Shown here piece after piece: positions 37,268 through 49,200 of a stretch of DNA of 64,000 bases (position 1 is its first letter; every line of letters starts with the position of its first letter). The notes under the pieces were generated by a model. The model had not been told where the DNA came from. It saw nothing but the letters and a program-made list of their open reading frames with translations, and did not search any database. Both the position numbers and the translations under genes were made by a program. This DNA is from Crotophaga sulcirostris (Eukaryota; Chordata; Aves; Cuculiformes; Crotophagidae). The stretch covers positions 234,077 through 298,076 of the forward strand of contig VYZB01000095.1 in NCBI GenBank assembly GCA_013397455.1, in the 5' to 3' direction.

Positions 37268-40200
37268 ATGAGGACAAAAGTTGGTTCAACCACTCCTCCT
37301 GCACAAACGGGAATCCTTACAAGCGAGATATTTTTTCTGTAAGCCAAGCGAACGGCTCACACCAGTGAAGAGCAAACTTAATCCCCAGGCAACAAACAGG
37401 GCAGGCAGGAGGGATGCCTGTGGGCTGCACCCGGCTGCAGGGCCAGGGAGAAGACAGTCCAAACAAAGTTAACCTGTGTTTGAGTACAAGACAAAAGAAT
37501 AAAGAAAATTGCTACTTAAAAAGGAAAGCGATATAAGTGGCTTAAGGCAGGATGTGCCTCTACCATGACAGGGTGAAAGCATAAGCATGTCCTGCACTTT
37601 AAAGCTTGAATGACCTGAACCTGCTCACACGCCACAGAGGTTTCTTCCTCCTCACCGATGTCCATTTTGACAGTCAAATCACACTGACAGTCACCTCTCC
37701 CTACTTAATATCTGCTTCTAATCTACTTACCCTACCCAGCCCCCCAGCCCCACACAGGTAATTTAACCCTTGCTGGCACATCTGCCAACTGATTTAACTG
37801 CAATTTGTACAAAGACTTCCAATGACTTTTCTATGCCACGCAAGTTCCCGAACAATACAGCAAGAAGCAGACATACTCCAAGGGCAGAGTTAAGGTTGCA
37901 CAATTATCACATGTAGGAAGTGTCATTTTCCCATTGCATCTGCTGTTTTCCAAACATTTTTGCTCTTTTAGATTAAAGCAGTAACGTTTGCTTTGGGAAT
38001 CTGTGTGGGAACAGCAACTCAGCAGTGCTCACAGGGTCTGCATGGAGAACTGGTATGCAATTACTAACAGAACTTCATGGGCACAACATCATCTTTATGG
38101 GGACAGCAAGAATACCATGTTTGGGGACAAGATCAGCAGAAAAACTGAGAAGAAGCACAGAAAGGCAGAAAGCCCTGAAATTTTGACTCAGGAGGAGATC
38201 TAGGCACAGTCTGACTCCTGTTTTCTGCCACAGATGCTTCCCTTAGCTCCCCATTGCTGTGTTACGCAGAGCGACAGCCACCACAGGCACAGAGTAAGTT
38301 ATTGTGGAAACAAGGAGCTACGGCCCATTTTTAGAAAGTAATTTATCTCCTCAAAAAGGTTCAGGGTTGCTGATTTCTTTTCATAGCAAAAGTTGTTTTC
38401 TTTCCAAAAACCTGCTATATCCTTTATTATCAATTCCCCTGGAAACCTTCCTTCCTCAGCAAACAACGGTTTCAAAGTCACATGCTAGAAGGTTGGCAAC
38501 CTAAGTACAGTGTGACTTCATTTGGTCACTTAAGTGCAATGGGAGGTGATCATTCCCAGTTTGTTTAACACCCTCCAAGCTGCGGTTGGGTGTCTCTATC
38601 GTCACAGACAGTTCCTGAAGGATCTCCATGGCTGCTGGTGGGTTCATGCACTGGTTCAGCTGGAGCTTTTGGGATGCTACAACCTGCAGGCAGCCTTTTC
38701 CTCTTGACAATTCAAGACACTGGCACGACAAAACAGGAATCTTTGGGCAGAAATCATGGCAGAAAATGCAGTCAAATTAAATAACAATTGCCTTGGTGGG
38801 GGTATTTCTTTCCCACTATGATGTTAGCACAGTGAATGTCCTGCTGGTCTCAAAATTTACCCAGGTGGCATGGGCAGTGCACCCCACTGAGTGTTTTAGG
38901 GGTTTTAATGGCATTTGGACTTTCACGTGCTTGCAAAGGAGCCTTGGGCAATTCATTTAGCACTTCTCATTAACTCCAGCAGTCTTGATTTGAAAAGTGA
39001 AAGGAGTAAATTTCTAAGCTCACATGTGAATCTGTGGCGCTAGGTTACAAACCAAACTCCTTCCAGCTAAATATTTTAGACTCCACAGTGCTGTTCAGTT
39101 GGTGATAAATCCAGCTGAAGAAATTCCCATCCTTTTTTCCAGAAGATGCTGCTTTCTCAGCGATGCCAACTGTGTGCAACTGCTTGCTTGAAAGCACTGT
39201 CAAGTGCAAGGGGATCCTGTTAATCCCTTTCTTTCCACCTCTCCCCTTCCCCCACCATCTGTATTTTTAACAGCAAAAACCTTGTAAAGAGGCACTGGTT
39301 GCAGATGCTTCCAGGGCACAAGAGACTCTGCAACCAGGGCAGACATGCTCACACCAACTGGGAGAGCAGAGCATGACCCTCTCAAAACAAACTGGCTACC
39401 ACAACCTATGCTGGGAGCTCTCGGGCAACTGCCTTTGCCTGGCTGAGCTCTGGGTACACATCAGCACATCCCTTGTATCAGGTATGGAGGTACTTTAATA
39501 AACCAGACGGAGCACAACTACATCTCTGCACCACCTTGGCATCCCTGTCCCCCTTGCCCAAACTGTACTTCACCCAACAGTGCTGCAGCTGCTCCTGCTT
39601 TGCTTCAACCCTGAAAACAGGCAAGGGTTCAAACCAACAGTCCACAGAGCAGCTGGCCAGGGATGGTCTGAGGCATGGCCCTGAGCTAAGCACCCTGTTA
39701 ACAGCCTCTTCGGCACGGTGAGACCTCCAAAACCTGGGGTGCAGAGAGCACAGGGATAATTCCCTGCACCTGGACCATGGGTATAAATGGATTTACAAAT
39801 AAACTGGGACTCTACTTGCCAAAGTCAGTATTTGTGCACAGGGTTCAATGCCAAATATAAATATTACCTTGGGCTTCTCAGCCCCGTTGGTCACTGTGGT
39901 AAGTACGCATTTTTGTAATTTTGCATCAGATGTGCGTAACTTCTCAGAAGTGATGGTTGTCCTGAACAGCCTGAAGTCTAACCACTGGTAAATTACTTCT
40001 CTGTGGATTTAATAAGGAATTTGTTACACAAGAGTTGGTATCGGGTTTAGGACACAGGTCTCTGTATTAGTCTGGCCAGAGGTAAAAGGATCAGAAGTGA
40101 TGCTGCTTCTCTCTGGGGCAGGGAAGTTGCGTATCAACACACGATTAGCACCTTTTAGTGGAAGTGGTTGGAAAGGGAAGTCAGTAATTAAGGGTAGAAA

Positions 40201-41418
40201 TGGTGAACCAGCTCAACTACAGCACTTTAACAGCCAGCATTCATTTTGCTGTGTCCTGCTGAAGGGGATTAAATGTGGTTGGCCTCTCAAAGAAGACATC
40301 AAGGAGAAGATATCAAAGGGTGGAAGAAAGAGGCTGTGTGAAAGCTGGTGGACTTCACACAAAGTGGCATAATATTTGCCATACCATAAGAGCATCCTTG
40401 GCAGGGGAAGCAGGAGCCTATGCTCAGAAGCCTGGAATTCTTCACCACAAAAACAAAATAACAAACCAGAAAGCATGCATTGGCCAGAAACGCTGGTGGC
40501 CAACTAACCGCACCTTCTCTTACTTTCAAAGCATGGTGTTAACTGTCATTGGCTTCAGGTGCCAATGGCAACGAGAAGTCAGGAGGAAACTACTCTTGGA
40601 AGTCTCACTTAGCACTTCACAGCGTCTTTGAAAACATGGCCCAGGCTGGGTTTGTAAGCTTTTAGGGAACTGCGTTGCGCTAGGGATTGTGTAAATACAG
40701 AACTGGATGATTGATAGCCCTGGTGCACCACAGAGGTTTGTGCCTGCTCCAGCAAAACATACTGAATTAACAAATGTCTTAGATTAATACAGGGACACTA
40801 AGAGACTCCACTTATAATTGTGGGAGAGAAACAAATGATAAGGAAGAGTTACCATACAGTGTGCCATTTTCCAGACGTCATAAAGACTCAGAATATTTTT
40901 AGCTGAACTGGGAGCACAGGCACAGCAAAGTAGGCAAGGGATGAAGCGAGGAGAACCATGGTGCCACAGGAAGGTCATTGGTACAGCTCCTCAAAAAAAC
41001 TGCCTTGGGATGAACATTACTTGAGATTTCCTTTAGTGACCCCATTAGGAAAAGGAGGGATTGAGATAATAAGCTGGAGAAGCAGCACTTTAGAAGAAGA
41101 GAAAAATTTTGAGAGACCAAAATGGAAACGGGATGAAATACAGTATTAGGAACTTAGGCAGTTGGGTGTACTGGTAATAAAACTTTGACTTGCAGCTGAA
41201 GCTCGTTGGTTTGGTGCACAGGAGGGAAAAGACCTGTCTCAGGTATTTGTGTGCCACTGGTGTGACCTCCTGAAAAGGCCAGTGTCAAGCAAAGGGTATC
41301 AGGAGAAGTACCAACAAAATTAGACAGGGAAACATATAATGGCACTGTACAGTGCACAGGTAAGTTCTCGCTGGAATTACCGTTCTCCAGACAATTCTCC
41401 AGTTGAAGAAAAATATGC
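37268..41418. other. Intergenic DNA upstream of RYBP, no gene seen
   Basis: Mixed-composition unique DNA. Open frames are under about 120 codons, overlap on both strands and show no domain or codon pattern I recognise. No repeat was identified except possible leftward remains of the old CR1 near 41.2-41.4 kb. Confidence 0.7.
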
Positions 41419-41755
41419 ATTCAAGCTGAGACAAGCATGGAGAAGAGTTTCTAGGATAGGCAGAGGAACAGAACACCTATTTTATCTGAGAAGTCTCTAT
41501 AAATTCAACTTGCTCAGGCCAGGCAAACAAAAGCTGGGAGGGGATATGACAAGAGGAGAAGGAAGCAGCACATCACAGCAATAAAAGAGCTAGCAGACAA
41601 GATAGAAGAGCACAACTGATCTGTGCTGGACATGTAGGCTGGAAACTAGACATCTGTTTCTAACCTTCAGAGGAGCAAGGAACATAAAGAGCCTCACAAC
41701 AGGAGGAGCAAAGGCAGTCAATGTAAGGGTGGACCTTGATCGCTTACAAAAGGAA
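41419..41755 (+). mobile_element. Old, degraded CR1-type LINE fragment
   Basis: On the plus strand the words ATTCAAGCTGAGACAAGCAT, TCTAGGATAGGCAGAGGAAC, GGGAGGGGATATGAC, AGGCTGGAAACTAGACATCT, TTTCTAACCTTCAGAGGAGC and GACCTTGATCGCTTA follow, in order, the 3' part of the CR1 lineage common in turtles and other sauropsids. Divergence and small indels are much higher than for the copy at 19.1 kb, so it is an older insertion. It may extend further left, but I could not follow it. Confidence 0.72.
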
Positions 41756-44700
41756 TCACACGGCGGAGCAGCTCACGTGGTCCCTGCTGCCCCTGTGATG
41801 CCAGCGAGGTCTGATCCTGCTGCTGAGTCCTGTCTCTCTCTCCTTACCCACTCCCACCAAATAATCTCACCTGACTTGTTTCCAACCAGCAGATTTCAGT
41901 AGATGGTCTCTCAAGGGAAGGTGAGAAGTACAGGGAGAAGAAAATTCTTATCCAGCTTTTGTGCCTAGAAATGGATTTCTCAAACACCCAGGGATTTCCA
42001 ATATGCTTCTAAATTTGGCACGTGTGTTTTTCCTCCAAGAAAACTTAAGACTTCCTCTATTCAGCAGAATAAGGGTATTTCTAAAGTTTTCTTTCTTTCT
42101 CTTTTAATATAATCTATTTATAGATAGTCTTTCATGGGTTCTTTGGAAAGTAGTTTAGAACTGAATTAGCAAGTGATCAAATGCCGACTATCAGGAACTT
42201 CAAACAGCAAGCCAAAAACTTTCTATCAGAAACAGGCTGCCGAAGAAAATGTAGAAGAGAAAGGATCTGAAAGATGAGGAGCAATATGCAGGCAACAGCC
42301 AGTGCCAAGAATCTCCAGGGTCTGCAAACCCTTAAAATGCCAGACAGATAGGAGTAGAAAAGAGCCTGAGAAGGTAAAGAAGCATAAAAAACTCTGTGTG
42401 CAACAGTGTTAAATAAAAAGACTCAGCTGAGTATAAAAGAACAAAAAGTAGAGGCTCTAAGCTAAGCATCCTGCACGCTGTATTCTACAGATAGCAAAGG
42501 CTGTGCAATTTAAATCTGTAATCCCTTTCCAAGCAAAGAGGCTTTTGCAATAGCGCAATCTGGATGTCACCAGCATATGAATAGGCATCTTGGGACTGCT
42601 CTGGAGAGCAGAGGTCAAAGTTTAGTGATGTATGTAGTTGTCTCCCTAATGGGTCTTATTGATTATTATCCATAGAAACAAGCAACGTCTCCAAATCTGC
42701 CTCCCCCTTTGTGCTAAATGCTGGCAACCAAGAAAAAGCACCTTAATCTTCTAGCTCCATGCAGTTTGTAGAACACTGAAGCCTGCCATGAGGAAAGACA
42801 CAAAGTTGCTGAATAGACTAAACAGGGCAAATGGAAAAGGGTAAAAAGATCTGGGTAACAGCTGCCTAACAATGATACATGGGAGTGCAGTACGAAAAAT
42901 AAAATAAAATAAAATTTTAAAAAAGTAGGATTGGGGGAGGGGGGGAGAAGAGGAAGTCAGTGTTGCAATTCAATCACCTACTTAAATTATTGATAAATTA
43001 TATGTTGTAGAAGGGACTGAAAAGCCCCGGTACAGATAAAGCCAAATTCAGGCTTGTCCAGCCTCAGATATTCCAGCAAGGTATCTTGAATATTGCAGTG
43101 AAATTGTGATAACTGTGATACAAAATGGCGGGAATAGGTTGGTTTCTTCACAGCACAAGCATAATTCCACTGTGGCAACTTCAGCAGGAGAGCAAAAATT
43201 AAAAAAGCACCAGAAGGTGCTGGACCAAAAGTACCAATGCCTTTTTTCCATATTCTGGTGAGCACTTCTGTGGCAGCCAGCCAGCACAGTAGTGTGAGCA
43301 GAGCCATCTCAGATGGGGCACTAGGAACCCCCTTAGCGGGGAGACCAAGGTAATAAATAAGCAATGGTAAGGGTGATTGTCAGACCTAGTCAAAATTCCT
43401 GAGTCTACGAGATAGAGCCAGAGAAAGCAGACTCACTTTTGATACTTTGGTACTTCCACTTCTGTCTGCTGCTAGAAACTGGAAGCAGAAAAAAAGCTAA
43501 ACCAACCTTGTCTACAGTATCTCAGCATCTCAGAAGACAACACATTTGGATTCAGGGTTAGGAGCCGTCTCAGGTGGTAGGGGTCTCTGAAGAGATGTTT
43601 GCCCACCTCCATAAGGAGACACAAGACCATTAAGGTTGGCCCTAAAGATGTGCTGCCTGAGATCTGTCCATCCTTATCCTCACCCATCTCACAGCTTGCA
43701 GGCTGAAAAGGGGCAGAGGGGGTTGGTAGTGCCACTGGACTCCCTTGGGCAGCCAGTTGCCCCATGCTGGTCAGCAACAACCGTGTCCCACCAGTGCCAG
43801 ATACCAGTTCCTGAGCTGTTCCTCACACACCCATGGCATGCAGAAATATGGCACATGGAAGAGCGTCCATGCAAGAGCTCTGTTCACGCGCACCTACCAC
43901 CTCATAGCGAGTCCTCCATGCAGGGCACAGGTGAAGCAAGGCTTGCTGCCCATCAGAGGACCACGTAGGTGACGTCTGCTTCTGGCTGTGGGATGTGCAG
44001 TTTGCTAGCAGTGGTTATATAAACGTAGTTATCTACCTGCACATTGAAAAAGATGGGTCTGCACACCTGAAAAACAAGAAAAGCATGTGAATATAAAGCA
44101 AAGTATGGACTGTGTTATCAATATTGAGGCCATAGCACAAACCAGATCAGCTGTAATTGCACTTACACTGCTGAAATTGTAACAATATGATTTCAGGCCC
44201 TGCCAGGGATGTTCTTATTCAATACACAGCTAAGTCATAAAACAGCAACAAGCCTGCCACACACTCAATTTTGTTACAGGTACAGCAAATTTGGCTTGCT
44301 CTGGGTCGTGTGAAGGGACCAGCTCCACGCAATCAAAGATGCTGTGCTCTGTGCAGCTGGCATTAGGATCACTGGCATCTGATGGGCATGCAGCGTCTCA
44401 GGACTCACCGAAACAGCAACAGAAAAGCCTCTTCTCTGATAGAGTATGGCTGAATTCCCTTCTTCCCATTCCCTTAACAGATGTCAGAAAAATGCATGAA
44501 TAGCTGCTGCTCTGTGCTTGACTTGCAGCTTTCACACTTGCTGCAGAACTGGCCTACTGTTTCTGAACCCAATTCTAGAACGTGTTGCTTTTTAAAAAAA
44601 TTAGAGAGAAAAAAACTCCAAAATCTTAAACACTTAATAGTAAACTCCTTCAAAAGAATATTTGCTTCAAGCCAAAAAACATTTGCCAAGTTTCAACTAA

Positions 44701-46234
44701 ATGTGAATTTTCACAATGCTGTAATAAACACCTCAATATGGGGGTTTCAAAATGAGAATGCTTAGACAGCTTTGCTCCAAGCGGTAAATAAATTTATATA
44801 AAAATATAACTTTTTTTAAAAAGACAAACCAAACTACCCCAAGGAGACATTTCATGGTGCTTCAGTTTTATATACCTATATATATATTAAAAAATATATA
44901 AAAACAAAACACAAAGAAAGCAAAATGAAAAGCCATGGAGTCATCTGTTGCACATCATCCCAGTCGTGCAGGAGGATGCAGGCAGGAGCAGAACTCTTCC
45001 CAGAACCAGGTCACAGGTCTGGATGCTATTGCAACAGATTAACCTGGGAGCATTACAGGAAGGAAGTGTTTCCAGGAGAGAGAAACAGTCTGCTGCAGGA
45101 ATGCTCTTGCAGAACCTACCTGGCCATTTTATCTTCTTTAGAATCCAGCCAGGGTTCCCGTGCACTCTGCGACACACATTTCTGATGGCAATGACCCCTT
45201 CCCTGAGCACCGCACCAAGTGGTGCCTGCCATGGCTGTAGGCATTGAAGTGGATCCAGAGAGGCTTTCCAGCAACTGATAGTGATGGCATGAGCAATCAA
45301 ATATTCCTTGGACTGGAAGAGCCTAAATCCTTGACTGCTCAGATGTTGAATGGCATTTCTTGCACTTAGGCGGGTGTACAAGGTAGGATCCCATGAAAGC
45401 AGAGCTCTGGGTGCGAAACATGAGCACATCAATCTTTTCTTAGGGCCAATTCTGGCTGCCTGCTTTGCAGACAGCTGCTGATTTGCTTTGGAGTGTACAA
45501 AAATGCCCTTAAATCCAATTTAGGCATTAAGGGAAAAAAACCTATGAGTGCCGTATGGTAGCTTTGCAGTCCCAAAGGCATCCACAGCTCCTGAGGGGAC
45601 AAGCAGTGCTGCTGTCACCAGTTCAAAAAAGTGTCAGGGTGGCACCAGCTACAGCATCCCTGCAGAGCCCGTTGCAGGGCCTCTGCTGCCAGGGGGACCA
45701 GCAGCCTGAGGCTGGGTTTCATTCTGTCCAGCTCCCTCCTGCCATCGCACATAGGACAGACTGGGAAAGCTGGCAGTGAGAGCACAACCTGCATTTCTGC
45801 AGGGGAAGAGATCGTGCTTGGGACCAAAGCCATGAGTTAGCTAAACTTGTCCAAATAAAGGCAGGGGGGCAGGAAAGCCACTTACGTTGCTTCCCTAGCC
45901 TCAAAGCAATATGTTTTCCTAGGATCAATTTGAATATAACAGGCTGCTGTATTCAAAGCTAAAATTAATCTTACACCAGGAGAATGGATTAAAAAACTTA
46001 AGAGCTTGCTGCATCCATTGCTAAAAATTAATCTTGTGCTATGAGCTGCCTTTTCTACTCTCCCAGTGGCCATTCAAGGAAAGCCCAAGTAAAAATGTAA
46101 AACTGTTTCCAGGTGGTTTAGGTTAAAGCAAAGAAAGAGCCATGAATTGTGTCAGTGCCTGGTTTCAGGCATGGCAGAAGGTGGAGCATTAGCCAGAAAG
46201 AGAGAACCACTGCTGCTGAGATACAGCCACTGGC
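41756..46234. other. Intergenic DNA, no gene seen
   Basis: Unique DNA with a short AAAAT repeat near 42.9 kb and an AT-rich patch at about 44.78-44.93 kb. The longest open frame (minus strand, 44941-45432, 163 codons) has no similarity that I recognise and overlaps plus-strand frames of similar quality. Confidence 0.7.
42896..42916. repeat. Short AAAAT microsatellite
   Basis: About four units of AAAAT/AAATA on the plus strand in intergenic DNA. Confidence 0.75.
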
Positions 46235-46299
46235 CTAATTAGGTGGAATAGCTATTAGCAATTCCACCTAATTAGATAATTAGATTAATTATCTAATTA
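46235..46299. repeat. Two overlapping inverted repeats rich in TAATTA
   Basis: First hairpin: perfect 15-base arms at 46235-46249 and 46261-46275 (CTAATTAGGTGGAAT and its complement) with an 11-base loop. Second hairpin: perfect 14-base arms at 46269-46282 and 46286-46299 (TAATTAGATAATTA and its complement) with a 3-base loop. The right arm of the first overlaps the left arm of the second by seven bases, so the two folds exclude each other. Several TAATTA/TAATTAG homeodomain-type cores fall in the arms. Confidence 0.88.
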
Positions 46300-49200
46300 A
46301 CTGCGATTGTTGTTAGACAAAGGCAGGTAGAGCCTCAGAGGTGATAAGGAAGATATCAGGGCAAGGTTACTCTGTGATTTATATTGATTTCCTTAACAGT
46401 TCAAGAACTCCCCTGGTTCCCACATTTATTTACCTTAGTCTTGCTCCTCCAGGGTTGTTTTAAAGTGATTAAAGCAGGGAAAGGGGAGGGGATACATACT
46501 GGTTTTTTAATAGTAGAGGGGGCAAAAAAAAAAGGAAACTTCACTGCAGGTTCTCCCCATGCTATCGAAAAGTCAGGACTCAGTGGAGGGGAGCAAACAG
46601 CCTGAGCAGGGAGGTGCTTTGCAGGTGAGGCCTGCCTGTGTCCCCCCAGGTCTTGTGCATCTTCCTCGCAGACCTTTTTTGTTACCCAGGTTGTTTGTCT
46701 TTGGGGAGAGAGACAACACATGAACTAATGATGCACCAGCACCAAACGGTAGCTGTGGTGCTGGCAGATTGTTCTCCATCGCTTGTTCTTTGCTCGCAGT
46801 GCTGGTGGGAACCACAAGCCAATTAAGGAGGCCTCGTTGCGGTAGATGTGGCATAAAAGTAACATTAGAGCATCCTGCCCTAGAGACTCGGCAGTCCTAA
46901 AGACCCAAGGGCTAGCGCAAGGCAGGTTTGCAAGTTTAATAAGCCAAGTCCTCCTCGCTCAGGCGTGAAGCTAAAATTATGCCAGGCAGCCCTGGCTGGC
47001 GGAGGCACAGCCGGAGCCTCTGGTTTCCACCATTTCAGCCTCCTGCTTTGAATTTCACCATGATGGAGTCAGGCCCACACCTGACCCCTGATTTTGGGAG
47101 GCACAGGAGGGCATGCCACCAGATTGACCCTGCCCTTCCCATCCTACATGTATTGTTAGATGCATCAAGGAATTTAACCCACTTTGGGAGTTCCTGGTGG
47201 TTTTCACATTCCATTTGTCCTTTCTGACTAATATTTTGTGCTCGTATGTCACAGCCCTGGCTCTGTTCCCTGTGGTGAATGTTCAGATTGCCGGAAAAAT
47301 ATCCAGCTGCTGTATCCCACTGTGTTTATTGCTTCTAAGCCCTGAGTGGATCCAAGACATTACCCACACTGGGTTTTGAGGTGTCCCCTCCACGTGCCAT
47401 CTTCACATAATAACCTTGCTTTTCCGTGAGCTTCCCTCCTCCAGCCAGCTGGCTGAATTCAGACCTTACAGGTGTTGCACACTTGCTCACACCAAATACA
47501 CAAGTTTTGCTGAATACAACATAATTTTTGCAGAGGCCTATAACAAGAGCAATCACAGGTGGGCTCTTCCCTGAGTTTCAGAGCTTGCTGGTTTCTGCTC
47601 ACACCATAGAGCACAGCAGCACTTAGGGATCTGGTGAGCAGGATGTCCTCAGTTCAGGGCTAGCTCTTTTGCTCACCTCCCTGTAGGAATTCTCACAAAA
47701 CAGTCATATGGCAGAAGAAAATGGTTTACGAACATTGTCAAGAGCTCAAAGGTGACTTATGATTTATCTTCTCTAGCTTTGGTTGGTTCCACAGCTAAGC
47801 CAGTCCCTTCACACTACAAATGCCACACCATCACTTCTCCTAACTTCTCCTGTGCACCTCAGAGGTTTCTTTTTCTTATGCCCTCATAACAGCCAATTCT
47901 TTTGTTCAGCCTTAATACCTGTATATAATAATAGCTTAATAACTTTATAATAGCTCCAGCCTCTCTCCTGAGAGGTACAGAAATAAACCTGCCTTTCCTA
48001 GGCAGAGACTGTTAACATCTCTGTTATTGGCCAAACCAGAATCACTAGAATTATTAGCATCCCCTGCTTCAGTGAGTGTGACTTGGCATCCTTTTTAGCA
48101 AGATGTTCCACCCAGGCCTTAGCTGTATCCCATGGAAGAGCTGCAGAGTGTAAATGTCATGCTGTTGCCTTGGGTACCACGAGGGGCTGGGCAAGCTGTG
48201 CCCTGCCATGGGGCATTGTGCTCCTGCTCTCCTGCCCACTGCCTCCAGGCCCCAGAGGCCACGGCTGTAATCTCAGGCAGGACTTGCTCTTTCCTAATGA
48301 AATGTTTATGTCTCTATGGGAGTTAAAGGGTTGCAAGTGTAGACTAGCCACATCACTGCGAGCAGCCGTCCATCTGTTAAGAGTATTGGAGCAAGTGATT
48401 TTCAAAGCCAACAGACAGTTATTCACAGAGTTTTTCCACTGTAGAGAATATCACAAAAAACTCCCATTTTGTTGCAGTCATAATATTGGTAACTAAGATA
48501 GATTTTTATCATTTTCAACAAACTCTGAAACCCATCCCATGCCTTGAGGAGGGAGTTCTCTTCAACCAGCCACAGGATACACAGTCCAGGGAGGAGAAGA
48601 CCAGTCCCCAGCAGATCTGGAGAGTCGCTTTACCTCCCCCAATGGTTTTGGCCTCTTTGGAAATCTGTCACCACTGCACTGAAGCTGTCCCCCATTAGCC
48701 AGCAGGATGGAGAGAGACCACAGGCCAAGAGGAATGAATTTGAATCATGCCCAGCAGCAGACTTCTAATCCCTATCGCAAAATCTGGCTGTTCTACTACT
48801 GTTTTCATCTGGTTCAACAAGTTTACAGAAATAGGACTGCAAGAAATCAAATGACTCAACTTCAAGCTGAAGGCTGATCATCTGCAGAATCTAGCAGCAT
48901 TTATGTGCTGATCATATTCGGCACAAAGGGCCCAGGTGGGGAGTTATTTCATTTTCAGGGCTTGGAAATCAAGCAGCGCATCTGACTGTAGCCCCAGAGC
49001 ACAAACCCCAGAGGACAGTAGATCAGGGAACGGTGCACAGGCAGAGCATTGACACTCCTCAGCATAAATATCAATTTTCACACTGTGGTCAGGTTCTGTA
49101 AGTGTGGGGAATTGGTGTGACAACGGGATTTTAACAAGGTCTGGTTGTGATTAATCCCTTTCTAGGCAGTTCCTCTACACAACTCGATTCCTTGTGATCA

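Noticed and set aside
44941..45432. 163-codon minus-strand open frame
   Set aside because: No recognisable similarity and competing plus-strand frames over the same interval.
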